A stretch of DNA of 64,000 nucleotides from Yponomeuta sedellus (GCA_934045075.1 OW203736.1:8633109-8697108), one strand, 5' to 3'. Shown: positions 26,570-38,839, numbered from the stretch's first letter. A program made the numbers and translations. The notes: generated by a model not told the origin, from the sequence alone.

Positions 26570-27960
26570 ATGCTAAGCTAACCTTCTCCGGGGTTTATTC
26601 GGAAGTACAAATCGTCGCATTAAATGCAAGCGTAATCGTCCTCATCATTCTCTATCTGAGATACAATGTTTTCTACTTTAGAATCGCTATCAAAGAAGAC
26701 CTTGGATGCTTTCCTTTTTCTTCCAAGCGAGGCTTTCTTCATCTCTATCTTTGCCCCAACATCTTCCATATTGGGAGTAGAGGTGAACAATAAATTGACT
26801 CTGCTCTTTTGCGTTTTCGGGCGATAGAATATTATGGGGACAGTCAGATCGCATGTAGATGTGCTAGGCAACATAGCGGTAGCAGTGGGTGCAGAGCTGC
26901 TAGGAAGCGCAACGTCGCTAGGAATAGCAGAAACTTAATGCGAAGATGTAGGTCCAGGTGCCTGGTGATCCCCGTTGATTGATGGCCAGACATCATTTTC
27001 CTGATTAGATGTTGTAGGAATATTTGTTTAGTATTTTCTAATGAATATTTGTTGTTTCTGATGGTAGAAATAAAAAAGCAGGAAAAGCCTCTGGGTTAAG
27101 TGGCCACAAACTTGTCTTAAAACCATTGCATGCATTCTTAACGGTCTTTCTGTAAATTTCATTGAATAAATGACTTATTTCAAAGGCTATAACTACTCTG
27201 CAGGTGTGGTTTCCCATTTCGATATTTCCTGACTAAAATATGTTTTCAGCGGTCCATAAAACAAACATCGAGTGCCTGCATGCAATGAGTGCAATGAGGA
27301 GGCAAGCACATCATTTCACGATTGTCTTTGGCAAACTGCTGCTCCACCAATACAGGGACCCAGTTCTCTACATCGGCTTTCACAAATTTTTGAAAATGTA
27401 GCAATTTCAAAAATACCTAAAATACAGATTCATGAGATACTCCGACAGTGTCTGTTGGAGCTTGTTAAATAAGAAGATTTTTCATAATTTTTCTGGGATA
27501 TATCATGAATGGAGGGACAGGAGGCATTAGCATTTGCATGAATGCACACCACAGATATATTTACCATCTTTTTGCGCCAGCGATAAAGCCAGTGAGCTTC
27601 AGCACTCTCCTATACTTGTAGCTAGAATTTTCTGAGGCTTTTGTACCGTAGACAAACCAGACTCGTCTACGTTATGTACCTGGGGTTTGTTGAAATGCAA
27701 GTTTTTGAACGGCCTTTTGTAACAGCCCAAAAAGGCGAGTTTTCATGAGTTTTAAATGATCAACTAGTTCTCTCTAAACTTCTAGTGGCAAAATGAGCTC
27801 ATGACTTCCTAATCCTCCTGCAGCTTGGGGCCAAATTTTTATTGGTACCAAGTGCATACCTTCTCAAACTGGCTTGGGGTGAATCGTTGGAGGCAGCACG
27901 AAAAAAAGAACAGCTAAAAGTAAATGAGGAAGCGTTTTTTACAAAAACAGCTTATGTCCA
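26570..27960 (-). pseudogene. pogo/Tigger-like transposase, heavily decayed
   Basis: Minus strand, several frames. About 27610-27720: VYGTKASENSSYKYRR and upstream TGT-rich segment, where the DETG block of pogo transposases sits. About 27230-27310: MCLPPHCTHCMQALDVCFMD, equivalent to the conserved LPPH(C/T)TH-QPLDV block with the last catalytic Asp. About 27050-27130: NACNGFKTSLWPLNPEAFPAF, the GF-x-T-G-(I/L)-x-PLN block. 26620-26874: SRVNLLFTSTP, basic RKRKASK and an acidic run, ending DDYACI. Then a degenerate Cys-rich C-terminal segment (CDDLYFRINPGEG). Multiple stops. Origin: pogo-type cut-and-paste element common in Lepidoptera. Confidence 0.7.
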
Positions 27961-28536
27961 AGATTTGTTTTTTTCCAGGAACAAGAAAAAACGTAATAAA
28001 AAAATATCTGATGACCATGTAGCTTAGCAATCAATAAAACGGGTTAAATAGTTATATTAGCTTTAAGAATAATTATAATAAACAAAGTCATGTCTTAGAA
28101 ATTATCCCTTTAAACTAAGCTGAAAACTTGTAGCTAGAATGAAAATTTCTTCGTCGGCCGGATTCGGAGAGAGTAGTGCGTTCCGTTCTCGTTCCTATAA
28201 AATTAATTCCTAGCTACAAGTAAACCACGACTTGTGCAGTGAAATTTATATTATTTAGAGGCTTAATGTCTGATGCACAAGTGGAAAGTGATATAGATAC
28301 AAAAAAGTGCTTATTAGCTGCCTAAATCCTTGTTTAACTTTGCAAGTAGTAGTTATTGTTTTGTGTTGCGTGCCGCGCCGGGTCATTGACCGCGCAAACC
28401 GGTCCCATCGGCCGAGCGGATCGCCGGCTGGCTTATCGGAGCGCTATCAGTTGCTTTGTTTTGACGTCGCATCTACGTTGCTGCTTCGTCGGTCCACCGG
28501 TTGTTTACTTCGGACACCACACCTCGCGGTCTCAGG
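27961..28536. other. Spacer and element D leader
   Basis: The left part is AT-rich; a pair of 12-bp inverted arms (acttgtagctag at about 28126, its complement ending about 28221) encloses 96 bp and looks MITE-like. From about 28300 the GC content rises and the sequence is probably the 5' UTR of element D. Confidence 0.45.
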
Positions 28537-29574
28537 ATGATTTGCAGAGTGTGCAATGGTTCTGTCATGCTTGGAGAACAGATCAAGTGTGTCGCATGTA
28601 AATACCACTTTCATTATAAGTGCCTCAACATAACTACGGCTAAATTCTTGGCAAACAAGGCTAAGCTAGAGGGGTCGTGGGTGTGTCCCACCTGCTCGAA
28701 TGTCACGGCGCGGAGGCCGGTGCGGGACGACACTCCGGTGCGGGGTCAACACGACGGTCCTAAGGAAATTGATATGTCGATCTGTGACGAGTTTCAGCAG
28801 AGCTCCTCGCACCTATCCGATTCTGTGGGGCCCCTGGCTGATCTCGAGGCTTTAAATGTCAGACTAGAATCCCTTCTGGACGTAAAGGTCAGGGAACTCC
28901 ACACTTCCATCATTGTAGAAGAAGAAAATAAGCGTCTCAAATCTGAGCTGGCCGGTATCGCTCATGCGTAGGGTGAATCGAATCCTTCTGGGCTTCAGGA
29001 GGTGATCGAGCAGCTGCGCTTGGATCTGAATGATCGTGAGCAGGATACGCTACTTAACGTCGTTGAGCTCACAGGGATACCGGAATTTGAAGCGGAATCT
29101 TGCAGCCACATCATAACCACCGTGGGCACCAAGCTGGGCGTTTCGTTGGATCAACGTGACGTGGTGAGTGCGTCACGCGCCAGCCCGCGCCGCTCAACGC
29201 CGCTGCCGGTTGAGGCGGCCCCGCGCCCGCAGCCTATCGTCGTGCGCCTGGCGCGCCGCGCTCTGAGGGATGAACTCATTAAGGGCGCGCGAGTTCGCCC
29301 GGGCTCTTTCACCACTGCTGATCTCGGCCTTCCTTCGCACGACGTCCGCAGAGTGTACGTCAACGAGAGACTAATGAAGGCCAATAGAAAGCTTTTCAGT
29401 CTGGCCCGGGAGGCTGGCCGTACCCACCGCTGGAGATTTGTTTGGTCCAGAGAGGGGCGTGTACACGTCAGACGTGAGGAGTCGTCTCCGATGCACCGAA
29501 TCCGTTCTGAGGAAGAATTAAAAAAGGTTTTTGAGTCATTGCCAATTGGGTCATCTGTATCTCAACCACGTTAA
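28537..29574 (+). pseudogene. Element D ORF1: PHD finger, coiled coil, FP-like C-terminus; one stop
   Basis: ATG at 28537, single in-frame TAG at 28969-28971, then open to TAA 29574. Residues about 1-55 are a PHD zinc finger: CRVCNGSVMLGEQIKCVAC, YHFHYKC, and WVCPTC. The middle (LADLEALNVRLESLLDVKV) is coiled coil. After the stop: LNVVELTGIPEFEAESCSH, PIVVRLARRALRDELIKGAR, VYVNERLMKANRKLFSLARE and WRFVWSREGRVHVRREE, the RRM-like core and C-terminal domain related to the baculovirus FP protein. PHD-containing ORF1 proteins are known in CR1-group LINEs. It should bind element RNA. GC content is higher here than in the rest of the element. Confidence 0.82.
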
Positions 29575-29598
29575 TTGCTACTATAGCTATCTATGTAA

Positions 29599-30189
29599 AA
29601 TACTGCTACGTACCTGGCTTTGCATCTTCTTTATACCCAAAACTTATTATTGTTTATTTGCTTGTTCGCCTTATCAGCTTTGAAGCTTCTATTGTCTTTG
29701 TTACTGCTTATAACATTGGTGTCGGCATCTGCAAAAGAGTTAAATCGGCGTAATATTTCGTTGCCGCGAAAAAAACATGAAGTCTGCATTCATGAACATA
29801 ATCGTAATACTAATTTAATTATTCAATTTATTTCGTATAATCTAAGTATTCTTAGTGACATTCTAACATTAATTTCCACAATTTATTTATATTCTATTTT
29901 ACGCAATTTAATTATTCTATATTATGGTATCACTTTAATAAGTAACCCATTCAAACTATTTATTTTTATTATTTCCTATGACATTTTATTAATATCCCAA
30001 ATTTATTCGCAATCTATAGACCATACCCATCAAAATAACAGTTGTAACGTAAGCCAACCTCTAACGTTAGGTACAGGCCAAAGCGGGAACTCCAGTGATG
30101 CAGTTCTATTCAGAAAGTTAATTCGATATACCTATCTAATTAGGACATTCTTTCCGGGCATGTTAGGTTTCCTTTTAGCATCGCTATGA
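29599..30189 (+). other. Inter-ORF hydrophobic open frame in element D
   Basis: 197 codons open with no ATG at the start (first usable near-cognate TTG at 29620). The product would be very hydrophobic: LLLFICLFALSALKLLLSLL near the start, then several Ile/Leu/Tyr-rich segments (LSILSDILTLISTIYLYSIL, LFIFIISYDILLI). It is in the ORF1 frame, after three stops, and its TGA overlaps the ORF2 start as ATGA. AT-rich composition normally produces many stops, so the length is unexpected. No homology recognised. Confidence 0.3.
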
Positions 30190-33055
30190 TTAGGTACAAA
30201 CCTTTGAAATTAGGTTTCTTCAATGCGGGCTCGTTAGGTACCGAACATGATGAGCTCAAGGTGGCTGCCACGCGCGAATCCCCCGACATCCTTGCAATCA
30301 ATGAGACGCAGTTGCGAGCCGGCGAGGAGGCGCGTGCGCCTGCATTGCCGGGCTACAGGTTGCGACATACTCCCCGACGGCGTGAAGTACGCTCGCGCGA
30401 CGGGGGGGTCGGTTTCTACTTGAAATCCGGAATAACAGCGCGGACGTGCTCGCATCCACTTGCGCCGGCGGCCGTCGAACAAATGTGGCTTCGTGTTAAC
30501 ATCAACACGCGTAGGCTCATCGTAGGTACTGCTTACCGCCCGCCATAACTCAATGTTGATGTTTTTCTGGATGCGCTTACTGAGACAATTTCTTCATTCT
30601 CTCACTACGATTTTGTTGTGTTAATGGGCGGTTTCAACGTAGATTTGTTGGGTAGTAATGACACAAATAAACAAAAATTGTGTCAATTTCTATATTCACT
30701 TAGTTTAATTAACTGCGTTACTGAGCCAACTCACTTTACGTCTCACAGTTGCTCCATGATTGACTTGATATGTACCGACGCACCCGTGAGTGAGGTAACA
30801 GTTTTAAATATCGCTGAACTTGGTGGTCATGCGATGGTTTTAACAAAACTAAAAATTACTAAAAAAGTATGCCCGCCAAAAAAAAACACATTCAGACCTT
30901 TAAAAAATATCTGTCTTCCACAATTTGAAAATGACATTTCCTCACTCTCCCTGCACTCAACAGTATTAAATATTTTATCCAGCTCAAATTTAAACTCTGC
31001 GGTATCTTTTCTTAATGTAACACTAACATCACTATTTGATCGTCATGCTCCGACGAAAACCGTAACAATGAAGCAAAAACTTAAACCGTGGCTCACCCCG
31101 AATATTCGTTACATGATGTACCTTCGGGACAAAGCGCACCGTACCTACCTACTAACTAAGTCGGGTACACAGAAATCAGCATATCTTGAATTGAAACATC
31201 TCGTCAATGTGAGTTTGTTTTTTGAAACGAAAGCATTTTACGAATATAATATAAACAGCAATGTCAATAATAGTAAACATCTGTGGAAAAATTTGAAAAA
31301 ATCGGTACTTTCCGACCTAAAAGCTTCCATGCTACAAGAACACTTACAATATCCTGACATAATTAACCAGCATTTCTTGAATATTCCAAATAACTACAAT
31401 TTTAATCTTTCCTACATGACATTCTTTAATTCAAACAAACATCGTGATGACATAAATTTTAGCTGAACACAGTTGACGAATCTATTATCTTAAAAATTAT
31501 CTTAGAATTAAAATCGAACGCTATGGGTAATGATAATATCAATAGAGATATGATTATCTTATCACATCCACATACCTTAAGCACCATCACTGATATTGTC
31601 AATAATTCCATATTGTCTGGCACTTTCCCCGAGCAATGGAAAATTGCACTTGTCAACCCTCTCCCTAAATCTAACGATCCTGCTAATTTCAGCGATCTCA
31701 GGCCCATTAGCATCTTGCCTTACATGTCTAAAATCTTAGAAAAAGTTGTTTCCAGACAGGTATTACATTATTGCGAGTCGAATGATATTCTACCCATGCG
31801 TCAATCTGGTTTTCGTAAGCATCATAGTACTTCTACCGCCCTGCTAGACGTAATTGATAATACACTGGGTGAGCAAGATGAGATGACAAGATGTACAATA
31901 TTAGGATTATTGGACTTCTCCAAAGCATTTGACTCCTTAAACTTGGAGTTACTGCTTTCAAAGCTTACTTACTACGGGTTTCATGACAACGTAGTCTCTT
32001 GGTTTCGTAGCTATTTATTCAACCGCCATCAGCAAGTAGTAGTGCATAAGTCTGATGGCTCTGTGGTCGGGTCTGATTTATGTCGTGTGGGGAGAGGAGT
32101 TCCTCAAAGTTCAATCTTGGGGCCGCTCCTTTTCACTATATACTCGGCTGATATAGTAAAATGCATAAAATCTTGCAGATACCATCTTTACTCAGATGAT
32201 CTGCAAATTTATATTTCTACTGACCCCAAAAATGTTGCAGCTGCTACAAGCTTATTGAACGATGATCTTGAACGCGTCTTTGTATGGTGTGAAAATAATG
32301 GTCTCTTACTGAATCGGGAGAAGTCTACACTTATGATCCTGGGCTCTAAAATTCAGAAACAGAAAATAGTTGCGCTCAATCCACTGGTCCACATAAGAGG
32401 TGAACGTTTGTGTTTTGACGATGAAGTACGTAACTTAGGCTTAACTATGGAGAGTAGCTTAAAGTTTGTGAGACATGTGGGTGAGATGGTGCGTAATTGT
32501 TTTTTTAGGATTAGAATTTTATATAATATAAGGAAACACCTTAGTGTGTCAACCCGAACCCTTCTCTGTGATAGCCTTGTCATGTCCAGAGTCAATTATG
32601 CTATCGCTGGTTACGGTCCGTGCTTGTACGCGAAAACACTCAAGCTCTTGCAACGCATGCAAAATGCGTGTGCTCGTTTTTGTTATAATATTCCTCCGCG
32701 AGCACATGTCACACCGTTTATTAATAATGCCAATATATTAAAGATGGAAAGCAGACTCAAACTTTTTATGGCTACCCTCATGTTTGGAATTGTGAAATTC
32801 CAGAAACCAGCTTATTTGTATAATAAACTTATTTGGCGTTGGACTGCAAACGGAGAATGCAACAGAGTTAGGGCATGCTCGAACCCGCTTGGTGTGCCGC
32901 GTCACCGGACTGCCGCGTTTCGTGGCAGTTTCCGGTTTCAGCCTACCAAGTGCAGGAACGATATTCCTCCTCCTATTAGGCAAATACAATCAAAAAATTG
33001 CTTAAAAAACAGCTACAAGAAATTTCTTCTTGACCTCCAAAAGCAGCTTCCTTAA
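30186..33055 (+). pseudogene. Element D ORF2: endonuclease-reverse transcriptase, one stop and one frameshift
   Basis: ATG 30186 overlaps the preceding frame as ATGA. In-frame TAA at 30546-30548, frame change near 31460, then open to 33055. Endonuclease: LGFFNAGSL, LAINETQL (catalytic Glu), but VLMGGFNVD where GDFN is expected and LGGHAMV where SDH is expected, so two catalytic Asp positions read Gly. RT: LRPISILPYMSKILEK, RQSGFRKHHSTSTAL, LLDFSKAFDSLN, GVPQSSILGPLLF and YSDD in place of YADD. C-terminal region with RMQNACARFCYN and NCLKNSYKKFLLDLQ. GVPQSS for GVPQGS is another unusual change. Probably inactive. Confidence 0.85.
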
Positions 33056-33655
33056 ATAATTATGTACGGCCAAATCAATTCATACTTTCGCTGTGACTTT
33101 ATATACATACCTATATGTATTCATATACATATAATACATTTATTTAAATTAAAATAGTTGACATCAATATACAATTTAAAATTTTTCTACTTTATTAATC
33201 TATTCACAATTTATGCAACTATCGCAACTGACATTGCCCTATCAATTATTCTATCCTAATTATCTTTTTACAATTTATGCAATTACCATACCTGACATTC
33301 ATCTTACATTATCCAGCATTCCACTTTGTTAACTCATAGTTTGACTCGCTACTATAGTAAATAACTCACTGTCTCTTATTTATTTATTTGCTTAATCTTA
33401 TTTACGATTTCGTTCCGGTTCGTACTAAGTATCTCTCCGAGGCCTGCATGCCGGCTCACGGGTACTGTCGGAAGACCAGCGCTGGAGTATCATAGCTCCA
33501 GCCTATGCTGAGTCAGAGCCCTTTTGCACTTGCCACACCCACAGTACTCACATTGGAAAATGCTCTGTGTCTCTGTTTCATTGTGTATCGTATTGTTGTT
33601 GCTTTTCTTCTCTTGTACGTATAGTCTGATTAATATTGTTTTTATTGCTGTAGTG
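33056..33655 (+). other. Element D 3' UTR
   Basis: No ORF. AT-rich first half; second half has a conserved-looking segment (cgggtactgtcggaagacca, then a short ccagc/gctgg repeat around gctggagtatcatagctccagc at about 33481-33505, a small hairpin). It ends where the minus-strand RT of element E starts. Confidence 0.5.
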
Positions 33656-35880
33656 TTACTGTAGTGGAACATTGTTATAAATAACAAGCTGAGTAGGATT
33701 GATATGACTCTTTGAGAACAACATTGCACCACTTTTCTCTGCACTAATGTTTAGTTTCAGCTTGTTATGGTAGAACTCTTGCACTTGTTTTAGCCCCTTA
33801 TTAAGATTATCTATTGCTATATTTACATTTCTATTTACAGTATATACAACCAAGTCGTCTGTATACTGTAAATATTTTACATTATTTTGGGTCAAATATC
33901 TATTAATTTGACATGTGTACAAATTATATAGTAATGGTGAAATTGTTGCTCCTTGCATTGTACCTCTATATACATTTCTAGGTCCATGTACTGTGTTGTT
34001 GTACTTGACAAACAACTTTTGATCATAAAGGAAATTAAATATCCAGTTACAGATTTTGCCGGGAATACCCAACTCCTTCAAAATGCCCACAAGGATACTT
34101 GGGTTGACATTGTCAAAGGCGCCTTGTACATCTAAAAATGCGCACGCTGTGGATGTATAACTAGGAAATGAGTTTTTTATGTCCGTTATGAGAGAAGTGA
34201 AACTCTCTGCTGCACTCCTACCCTTTCGGAAACCAAATTGCTCTACAGGTATGATATTGTTTGACTCTACAAACCAGTCCAATCGAACTTTCAACATATA
34301 TTCAAAAACTTTGCCAATGCAAGATGATAATGAGATAGGCCTATAAGAATTGTGATTATTTTCAGGCTTGTCTGGTTTTAGTATGGGAATAACACATTGT
34401 GTTTTCCATGAAGTAGGGATACAGTGAGTTTCCCAAAGAGTATTGTAAAGCTTAAGTAGAGTTTTTTTGTGCAAAAAAAATATCCATATTTCGTATGAGC
34501 TTATAAGGAATATTGTCAAGACCAGGTGTGGTGTCTCTTCTACATTTAAGAGCACTTTCAAACTCATTCCAAGTAAATGTTTCCACAAGAAAAGCATTTT
34601 CAGAGTTTATTCCAGTGAAGATTGATAGTAATTCTGTTTCATCTACATCTTTTTCAGGGGGTGAAATTGGAGCATACTTATCAAGGAATGCAGGGATCCA
34701 TTCATCATTTTTGGAAGACTTTCGTGAACCTACTCGTTTAAAGCGCCTAATGTAATTCCAGATAGTTGAAACAGGTGTGTATCTATTAAATGACTCGCAA
34801 AGTATTCTCCAGCCTATTTTTTTCTTTTCACTAAGGGTTTTCTTCTTGAGAGCATCTGTTTTTTTGTTTTGAATATAATTACCCAAAGAGGGGTTTAATT
34901 TGTATCTATTTAGTGCGTCTTTACTATCCTTAACCAATTTTGCACACTCATCATCCCACCAAGGTACTGGTTTCTTTAGATGATGTTGAGAATTAATTTT
35001 AATTCTAGGAATACAGTTATCCCTAGTCTTATTCAATAGCTCACAGAATAAATCATAGCTTTCTAATGGGTTTTCAGTATCAATATTAAATTCTTTGTTG
35101 CATTTTTTGTTTCAGATAAGAATTTATTCTAATCGGCTTTACTGTAAATGATCGGTCTACGGGATCGCCTATTATGTATTTTTCTACGGAAGTCTGGATA
35201 CCTACAATAGTTGGGTAGTGATAACTGCCCATTGGATCATCATGCACTTTCCACTCACAAAGAGGTGCCAGAGTCGGACTCACACAAGATATGTCAATGG
35301 CTGATTGATTCTGATGAGCTCTACCTACTGTTGTTGATAAGCCTGTATTAATTATGCACAAATCACATTCGTCCAGTAAATTGTATACATCAGTGCCTCT
35401 TGAGTTGCTAGACAAGCAGTAAATTCAACATGGTGTGCATTCAGATCACCTGCCAGCAGTAATGGTTTTGGTAAACTATTTATTATTTGTTTCAGCTGCC
35501 TGCATTTGAAGCGACCACCTCTGGGAGGACAGTACAAACATAAAATAGATAAATCACCAACATCAGTTTTAAGAACTATGGCTGCTGATTGTAAATGATC
35601 GTAAAATCTAGTGGGATAAATGTGATATTTGAATGTGTTTTTAATTAGTATTCCAACTCCACCTCGACTATTGGATCTAATAAAATTGAAGTCATCTTCC
35701 ATCTTGTCTAATAAAATTGAAGCCGGGAATACTGAAATTGCTTTTCTTTTGTAGCCATGTTTCATTCAAGAGACAAATGTCGATATCACTCTCAGAAAGA
35801 AAATCTATCAATAAAGGTTTTTTGCTATTTGCACTTTCAATGTTAAATTGAGCTATACGTAAATATGTCTTATCCATTTT
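33656..35880 (-). pseudogene. Element E ORF2: endonuclease-reverse transcriptase, multiple frameshifts
   Basis: N-terminus 35692-35877: LRIAQFNIESANSKKPLL and CLLNETWLQ (catalytic Glu). 35352-35765: RGGVGILIKN, LYCPPRGG and LLAGDLNAHH (Asp/Asn). 35086-35415: RAHQNQSAIDISC and PMGSYHYPTI, where an SDH-type Asp is replaced by Ser-Tyr. 34452-35036: pre-RT linker with PWWDDECAKLVKDSK and the RT start TTPGLDNIPYKLI. 33656-34597: PILKPDKPENNHNSYRPISL, EQFGFRKGRSAAES, FLDVQGAFDNV, GTMQGATISPLLYNLY, and YTDD as the active site. A 31-bp direct duplication near 35687-35722 (tctaataaaattgaag repeated) accounts for one frame change. Truncated before the thumb by element D. Confidence 0.82.
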
Positions 35881-35907
35881 TAAGATTAGTAATTAACATA
35901 TCTTTAA

Positions 35908-37034
35908 TTACTGAGGTTGTGATTTTGGTGCCAAGCAAACCAAGGCGGCAACCAGACCTTTTAGGATTACATCATTGTTGACAATTTGTTCAATGAAAGT
36001 TTCAGATGAAACTTCCATTGGAGTCGGTTTTGGAGTAAGAGTCACAGCTGGGGTTAGGGGTAAAGTTGGCTTGTAGGGTACGTTAGTTGTGGGTGGTTTG
36101 CGCCTTGGCAGGGTGGGAAACTCCGCAGAGTAATTGTTCATTAAATTGTTATCCGGTGTGGCTTTTGCTGTAGATGCATAAGAAACTCTATTTTTCTTTT
36201 CTTCTAGCTTTTGTTTTTTGATAGGGCAGTCCCTAGAAATTGCCAAATGGGCACCACCACAGTTGACGCACTTCATCACATCCTCAGAGGTACATTCTAG
36301 ATAATAATGTTCTGCAGCACAGACAGAGCATCTCTGCCTGGAGCGGCATACTTTGGCTCCGTGACTGAATTTAAAGCACTTGAAGCACTGGAGCAGAGGA
36401 GCGACATACTCCTGCACTCTGTAACGGAATATGTCCAAGTATACCGCCTCAGGCAGCACACTTGAAAGGAACGTTTTGCTCACCGATTCGTATGGTTTGA
36501 TGTCGCCATTTACTTTCCTCGTGAATCTTCGCACGCCAATAATTTCCACCGACGCGGTAAGTTTTTTGAAGAGTTCTTCATTGCTGATATTTGTGGGGAC
36601 ATGCCGCAGGACCCCTATCTTTTCTATGGCTCTGGCTGGGATATAGGCCTTGAGGCCTGGTTTCGTGAGGAAGTCCTCATTCTGTAGGTAGTTATTCGCA
36701 TTGTTGCATTGGGAGAAACTCACCGAAAGCTTGGAAGCAGAGATCCTTTTTATATCTGTGACGCCCTTCACTTCATTTTTGTATAGGCTCGCTAGTACGA
36801 GCGGATTCTTGTTACCAATATTTTCGCCTTTAGTACTTTCAGTGAAGACCGTGAGAGCTGTCTGCTCGACATTTTCAGGAAAAAGCCTAACATATCCGGG
36901 TTTGGTGTAAGGCTGATAACACTTGGGATCTAGTATAGCACTATTATCAAGTCCACTTTGAGAAGAAACCGAGTCCTGTTGCTCAAAAATCCTCCTTTTC
37001 TTGGGATTACGACCTAGTCCCGGCGTCCCACGTG
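35908..37034 (-). pseudogene. Element E ORF1: Gag-like zinc-knuckle protein, N-terminally truncated
   Basis: About 375 open codons without a starting ATG. N-terminal half contains YTKPGYVRLFPENVEQTA and NPLVLASLYKNEVKGV, the RRM-like segment of jockey-type Gag. Residues near the middle hold three zinc knuckles: CFKCFKFSHGAKVC, CSVCAAEHYYLEC and CVNCGGAHLAISRDC. C-terminal part is Pro-rich (RRKPPTTNVPYKPTLPLTP). Known: this Gag organisation belongs to jockey/I-type LINEs and binds nucleic acid. An in-frame TGA near 37037 ends the open frame upstream, which is probably the truncation point. Confidence 0.8.
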
Positions 37035-37254
37035 TCTGTCAGCAAATTTTGACAGCTCGATCTGGATATTGTGTTCACAGTATACCTATATATTTTGGTC
37101 TACTGCCTACAGAGTACTCTAACCGTCCTATGACGTCACGCAGCAGTTTGATAACAAATTTAAATTTCAGAAAATGAAGCCCATCTTTTGATTTCATTAG
37201 CTCTAACATTGAAAAGCTGTCTGAGTAGCTGCCTCTGAGTCTGTAAGTTAACTT

Positions 37255-38514
37255 CTATTTTGGTTTGCTTAAACTCGAAGTTTTCGGAAAATCCTGCTGA
37301 TAAGAAACCTTTTCGGTTGCCTGGTCGCTATCTAGGTCATTCGGGCATTCTATTTCCGTACATTGTAGGTAGTAACATTTGTCACTATCGCCGTAGTATC
37401 GAGTGTCATCGTATTGTTCGGACTCTAGGTATTAATCAGAGGAGTATTCATAGCAAGTTACGTATTCATTGCAATAGAATTCGTTACAATTAATCTCTAG
37501 AGTTTTGAAGTAGTTACTCGGAGGTGGATTGCCGTTTCTACGCCAATCATGGCCAGTTGGTGGTAAGGCTTTTGATGAAAAGTTACTAACACCACTCATA
37601 GGACGTGAACCATTTTGGTTAGCGCCCTGAGGAGCATACCTCGGAGGCATACGGAAACCATTATTCTGCGAATTATAACCTGCAGGGTGCGCTCGAAATA
37701 TCTGCTGGGTTCGAGTGGGGCCATGTTTCTTTTGAGGGTTACCTGTCTGCGGCCTCCACTGATGGTGAGGTGGTTGTGGCATCGGTAGGGGCCTGGAAGG
37801 TCCGGGCATACCGAAACTGTGCGGTTTCGCTACTGGCATCGGGTGCATGCGGGAATTTTGAACTAGTACAGGCTGAGGTTGCCATTTCCGTTCGGGAATG
37901 TGTTCATTGCGGTGCTGCAAGTAGAGGGTATTAATTTCCTCTTGCACATACTCGAGGGCCTTTTCTATAGTTTCGGGTCTCATAAACCGAATTCGTGAGC
38001 CTAAGGGGTCTTTTGAACCTCGGATATAAGCTTGGAGAGTCAACTTCTTGTATAAACTACGTTTAGTCTCAATCGTAGTCTCTACCATTTCGTGTAATAC
38101 AATATATGTCATAATTGCGCTGAACAAATTTTGACAGCGCTCATAGTACTCCTGCGGTGAGCTAGAGCCTTGAGTTAAGAGAGCCAAGTCATTATATAGG
38201 GCAGTATTGTCCCTTTGGTCGGCAAAATTATTAATTAATGCACTTCTGATGCCCTGCCAGTTCTCTCGGATACCATTTGAGTTAATCGTACGCGCGGCGG
38301 GTCCGGTGACCTTATTTAGAATGCCGTTTAAAAGTGCAAGGTTGAATGATTCATGGCTGGGGCCTTGCCTAATGTGAGCCAAAACTAATAGGTCACACAA
38401 ACGTATAAAACGGGTCAGCACATTTGGGTTTCCGTCGAATTCCGGGAGGAGTCTTAAGGACTTAAACACTGCGTCCACGGAATCCATATCTTGGGCTTGG
38501 TTCACTTGTGGCAT
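37255..38514 (-). pseudogene. gypsy gag, one premature stop
   Basis: ATG at 38514; TAA at codon 361 (37432-37434); the same frame then runs on to TAG 37255. N-terminal capsid-like part: LLPEFDGNPNVLTRFIRLCD, LNKVTGPAARTI, WQGIRSALINNFADQRD and LTQGSSSPQEYYERCQNLFS, typical of errantivirus Gag. The middle is rich in Pro, His, Gln, Arg (nucleic-acid binding instead of a zinc knuckle). The Tyr/Asp-rich C-terminus (NEFYCNEYVTCYEYSSD, then YDDTRYYGDSDKCYYL after the stop) and a final QQDFP motif also fit that group. Short decayed pol sequence follows. Function if intact: capsid. Confidence 0.78.
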
Positions 38515-38839
38515 TTGGGGAATTATAGGGGGAATTGGACTCGGTGGTGGTTGACTTTCGTAATTTATAATTCTTTTCTGGTCTTGTAACCTATTTCTAC
38601 TTCACTGTCTATCTAACCTAAAACTAGTTCCCGATTGTCTATGATGGAAAATCTTGAAAAAGTGGGTTATACTGTAGGATAAAATAAATCTAAGGGAGAG
38701 CAGACATAAGAACAATTCAAATGTACTCAAATAAGCATTCTGGTCTCTGCAGTACCAATGTGTGGATACGCCTCTGCTGCGACCTCGTTCGTAGATTCTT
38801 TGGTTAGCCGGATTCGTCTCGCTGGACACTGACTCGACT

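Larger units (their letters stand above)
28300..33655 (+). mobile_element. Element D: CR1-group non-LTR retrotransposon with PHD-finger ORF1
   Basis: Plus strand: ORF1 (28537-29574, one stop), an open 197-codon inter-ORF frame, ORF2 (30186-33055, one stop and one frameshift), then about 600 bp of 3' UTR ending near 33655, where element E begins in the opposite orientation. Element H at 46.1-47.0 kb is a related ORF1. Decay is light, so the insertion is fairly recent. Confidence 0.78.
33656..37034 (-). mobile_element. Element E: Jockey/I-group non-LTR retrotransposon, both ends truncated
   Basis: Minus strand: Gag-like ORF1 with zinc knuckles (35908-37034), then endonuclease and RT (33656-35880) in several frames. 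The RT breaks off after INPTQLVIYNNVP at the junction with element D. The Gag lacks its ATG and stops at an in-frame TGA near 37037. More decayed than A, B and C. Confidence 0.75.

Noticed and set aside
27272..28027. Plus-strand frames of 61-66 codons
   Set aside because: They lie opposite or beside the decayed pogo transposase and match nothing.
27613..28140. 15-bp direct repeat acttgtagctagaat at 27613 and 28126
   Set aside because: A 15-base match is expected by chance in a 64-kb self-comparison, and one copy is pogo coding sequence.
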